Shown one piece after another: positions 61,343-64,000 of a DNA stretch of 64,000 nucleotides; within the stretch, counting starts at the first letter, position 1; the number at the start of each line of letters is the position of its first letter. The stretch spans positions 1,550,001-1,614,000 of the forward strand of contig NZ_CP053435.1 of the NCBI RefSeq assembly GCF_013127955.1, written 5' to 3'. Made by a program: the position numbers and the translations under genes. Under the pieces are notes generated by a model, which was not told the origin of the DNA, did no database searches, and saw only the letters and a program-made list of their open reading frames with translations. The stretch is from Spirosoma taeanense. Its GTDB lineage: Bacteria > Bacteroidota > Bacteroidia > Cytophagales > Spirosomataceae.

Positions 61343-62374
61343 ATGGAACAGACACGTGCCGATCTGAAAATTAAATTCGACAACGGCAAACGACCTTCGG
61401 GCCCCGATTTTGCGGATCTGCTGGACTCATTCGTCAATCCGAAAGACGACAACTTTCGCAAAGACGGCAGCGGCAATTTTGTGGTTACGCTGGGGAATGC
61501 GCCCGATGTACCCGCGCCAGCCGCCGGTACGTTACGGTTCACCGCCGGCAAAGTGCAGTTCTCAACCGGAGCCGCCTGGCAGGACGTAGGGGCAGGGTCG
61601 GGGGGCGGCTTTCAGTCGGTGGGTGGCTCGGCCAACATTGCCTATAGCAACGGAAATGTGGGCATCGGTACCGCAGCCGCCCAGCCTACCGCCAAGCTGG
61701 AAGTGGCGCTGGCCATTGGCGAGCAGGCCAAAATTGGGAATGTATCCGTCGGCAACAGCGCGGCCCCGCTGAACGGCTTTATCCAGATGAGCCACGTCAA
61801 CCGGGCCAACGCCACCGATTTTGCCCTGCGGCAGGGACCAAACGGCAACGTCAACGTCAACGCACCTGCCAACCAGAAGCTGATTCTGTCGAAAGGGGGT
61901 AACCAGTCGCGGCTAAGCGTGATTGAAAACGGATCGGTCATTGTTGGGGGCGAAACCGACATCAGCGGCACCGGAGCCGCCCTCCAGGTAAACGGGGATC
62001 TGTTCATCAACGCAAATGCCATCAAGCCGGGCGGTGGGCCGTGGCAGGCTCCATCGGATGCCCGACTCAAAAAAGACATCCGCCCCTTTACGGATGGCCT
62101 GGCTAAGGTACTTCAGATCAACCCCGTCAACTTCCGCTATAACGGTCTGGCGCAGACCCCTGACAATAGTGAACAGGTAGGGATTCTGGGGCAGGAAATG
62201 GCCAGTATACTGCCCTATACGGTCTCGACGGCCAGGGCGCAGCTAAAACCCGAGGAGACGCCGACGGACATTCTGATTTTCGACCCCAATGCCCTCGTCT
62301 ATGTGCTGATCAACGCGGTCAAGGAACTGGCGGGTAAAGTACAGTCGCTGGAGCAGCAACTGGCTGGTCAGTAG
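61343..62374 (+). CDS. Tail-fibre protein with S74 intramolecular chaperone
   Basis: This 343-residue protein has an N-terminal segment for attachment (RADLKIKFDNGKRPSG), a Gly/Asn/Ala-rich trimerisation-like body and a C-terminal peptidase-S74 chaperone (SDARLKKDIRPFTDGLAKVLQ ... YNGLAQ ... EQVGILGQEMASILP). Such endosialidase-type chaperones help trimeric fibres fold and then cut themselves off. It is probably the receptor-binding fibre of the particle. Confidence 0.88.
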   Translation: MEQTRADLKIKFDNGKRPSGPDFADLLDSFVNPKDDNFRKDGSGNFVVTLGNAPDVPAPAAGTLRFTAGKVQFSTGAAWQDVGAGSGGGFQSVGGSANIAYSNGNVGIGTAAAQPTAKLEVALAIGEQAKIGNVSVGNSAAPLNGFIQMSHVNRANATDFALRQGPNGNVNVNAPANQKLILSKGGNQSRLSVIENGSVIVGGETDISGTGAALQVNGDLFINANAIKPGGGPWQAPSDARLKKDIRPFTDGLAKVLQINPVNFRYNGLAQTPDNSEQVGILGQEMASILPYTVSTARAQLKPEETPTDILIFDPNALVYVLINAVKELAGKVQSLEQQLAGQ

Positions 62375-62444
62375 CCCGTTGCGGACTACCCGACTACGTA
62401 CACCACCAACGGCTTTTGATCAACTGTCTCAGTAACCCCTTACC

Positions 62445-64000
62445 ATGCGCGACCCGGTCACTATATCGAAAGCGAAGCCCGCTGCCAAAAGTCAGGATTA
62501 TGCCGGGCTGGTTGAAGAGGGCATAACCTGCATTCAGCAGTGGGCCAGCGATACCTGGACCGACCACAACGTCCATGACCCTGGCATTACGTTGCTGGAA
62601 ACCCTGAGCTACGCGATTACGGATCTGGGGTTTCGGGGACAGCTCCCCATTAGCCAACTGCTGGGTAAACAGCTGCCTCCCGAAAAAATGTCCCTGTTTG
62701 CGCCCGACCGGGCTCTGAGCGGCAATGCTATTACGGCCGAAGATTTTCAGAAACTGCTCATTTCGCTGCCAACGGTGAAATATGCCCGGCTGAAACCCGC
62801 CGAAAACCGGGTGAAGGGCCTGTATAACGTTCTGGTGGAGTGGGAGGACGGTACGCTCAACGACAGTCTGGTGCTGGAAACCATAACCGCCAACGGCAAA
62901 GCCTTTGCTGTGGAGTTCGCTTTTCCCTATTGGGACGAAGCGGTTGTATCGGTCTGGGGCGCGCCCGCTACGCTCAATCAGGTAACGGGTGCTGGAGGAG
63001 CCCCGCTCCAATTGATTCCGTTCACGGAAGACGAACTGAACGATTATTTTACCATCGTCGAGGTTCGCTACAACACCAGCCAGACGCTGCAACTGACCCT
63101 AGTGATCCGGCTGGGTTCCCAGCCCAGTCCCACCGACCGCCCGGCGCTGGAACAGGCCATTGTGAACCGGCTTACGCAGACGGGGCCCGGTTCGGCCATT
63201 GAAACGTTTCGGGCGCAGGTAGCGATGGTCTTTCAGCAGATGAACGACGTTCGGAACCTCTTACGTCAGAACCGGAATCTGGCCGAAGACTTCCTGCAGT
63301 TTCAGTCAGTGCGTATCCAGGAAATAGCGCTGCGGGCCACGGTCGAGCTGGCGGCTGATGCCGACGCCCGGCTGACGCTGACCAATATGCTCTCGGCCAT
63401 CGACCTGTTTATCGACCCGGTCGTTCGGTTTTCGTCGTTGGCTGCCTTACAGATGCAGGGTATGCCCATCGAGCAAATTTACGAGGGACCAATGCTATCC
63501 GCGGGCTTTCTGCCGAAGATAGACGAGCCTCAGCAGCATCAGCTTTATGCCTCGGATATTCTCCAGCAGATGCTGCAAACGCCCGAAGGTACGCGGAACA
63601 ACGCCGTCATTGCGGTCGAGAATTTTTCCATGAGCAGTTACGTCCGCAACCGGCTGACGACCGTGAACGCGCAAAACAGCCTGACGCTGCTGGCCGACGA
63701 GCAGTATCAGCCCCGACTCAGCGTAACCAAAACCGACATTACGTTTTTCCGGAATGGCGTGGAGGTCAAATACGATAAACAGCAGGTAATGCAGGGCGTA
63801 CTGGCGAAGCGGCAACAGGCGTTTGCGGCTTCTGTCGTACCGGCATCGCTGCCTGCACCCGCCCAAACAGTTGATACGCTCACCCAAGCCGACATTGCTC
63901 AGTATCAGTCGATTCAGTACGATCTGCCGCTGGTCTATGGCCTGAAAGCGGGTACGCCCGACAGTGCATCACCGCTCCGTAAAGCGCAGGAAAAGCAGCT
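62445..64000 (+). CDS. Second baseplate wedge protein (Afp12-like, partial)
   Basis: An open frame from ATG 62445 (MRDPVTISKAKPAAKSQDY) runs off the right edge (518 complete codons). DHNVHDPGITLLETLSYAITDLGFR is the conserved beginning of the J-like or Afp12-type baseplate protein. It lies 70 bp after the fibre gene. The rest of the operon (tape measure, ATPase and others) is expected beyond the edge. Confidence 0.85.
   Translation, partial: MRDPVTISKAKPAAKSQDYAGLVEEGITCIQQWASDTWTDHNVHDPGITLLETLSYAITDLGFRGQLPISQLLGKQLPPEKMSLFAPDRALSGNAITAEDFQKLLISLPTVKYARLKPAENRVKGLYNVLVEWEDGTLNDSLVLETITANGKAFAVEFAFPYWDEAVVSVWGAPATLNQVTGAGGAPLQLIPFTEDELNDYFTIVEVRYNTSQTLQLTLVIRLGSQPSPTDRPALEQAIVNRLTQTGPGSAIETFRAQVAMVFQQMNDVRNLLRQNRNLAEDFLQFQSVRIQEIALRATVELAADADARLTLTNMLSAIDLFIDPVVRFSSLAALQMQGMPIEQIYEGPMLSAGFLPKIDEPQQHQLYASDILQQMLQTPEGTRNNAVIAVENFSMSSYVRNRLTTVNAQNSLTLLADEQYQPRLSVTKTDITFFRNGVEVKYDKQQVMQGVLAKRQQAFAASVVPASLPAPAQTVDTLTQADIAQYQSIQYDLPLVYGLKAGTPDSASPLRKAQEKQ

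Noticed and set aside
47525..64000. Prophage
   Set aside because: Tail-type genes only, in the CIS order with DUF4255, DUF5908 and PAAR; no capsid, terminase or integrase in view.

Overview
The window looks like a Bacteroidota chromosome of the Cytophagales, Spirosoma-like. This rests on the mix of DUF5686/carboxypeptidase-regulatory proteins, an FG-GAP secreted protein, GH5/GH1/GH113 enzymes, a Gfo/Idh/MocA oxidoreductase with a Tat signal, AraC regulators, a DUF4255/DUF5908 contractile injection system and long A-rich leaders instead of strong Shine-Dalgarno sites. Genus-level placement is inference.

Layout. 1-4.8 kb: the start of a TPR protein and a CsdA/DeaD-type RNA helicase, then a 1-kb gene-free stretch. 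4.8-8.5 kb: a radical SAM/SPASM peptide-modifying enzyme followed by a 704-residue protein. That protein has a lectin-like domain, crystallin-like domains and a trefoil-like domain, and ends in about 38 pentapeptide repeats; all 24 cysteines of that tail fall on one position of a strict 5-residue register. 8.6-18.6 kb: ordinary chromosomal genes (DUF2905, sugar isomerase-like, class II aldolase, DUF5686, GH5, MOSC).

19.15-30.6 kb is accessory DNA that I read as an integron-type cassette array without an integrase in view. It has repeated attC-like sites (GCCCAAC ... GTTGGGY with paired inner arms and an unpaired spacer). A conserved GACAGGATGCACG-like motif lies 32-34 bp before each R'' box. 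One 254-bp cassette with no gene is present as two tandem copies. One attC-like site is split by an IS110-family element. Cassette genes are AT-rich and defence-like: a VWA-DUF3883 nuclease fusion, a TIR-like gene broken by an IS5 element next to a SLATT membrane effector, a deoxyribosyltransferase-like protein, an SDR/AraC pair and small unknown proteins.

30.7-46.4 kb returns to core-like metabolism: HAD phosphatase, MFS transporter, MsrA, an AraC regulator, GH113-like and GH1 glycosidases, Gfo/Idh, sugar epimerase, GNAT, a CoA-transferase and a bile-acid/Na+ symporter-like carrier.

47.5 kb to the right edge is one co-directional operon for an extracellular contractile injection system (Afp/PVC/AlgoCIS type): cap/terminator, two sheaths, two tubes, a DUF5908 small protein, LysM hub protein, VgrG-like spike, PAAR tip, gp25-like wedge, a large baseplate protein, a fibre with an S74 chaperone, and a second baseplate protein cut by the edge. 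ATPase and tape-measure genes are not in the window.
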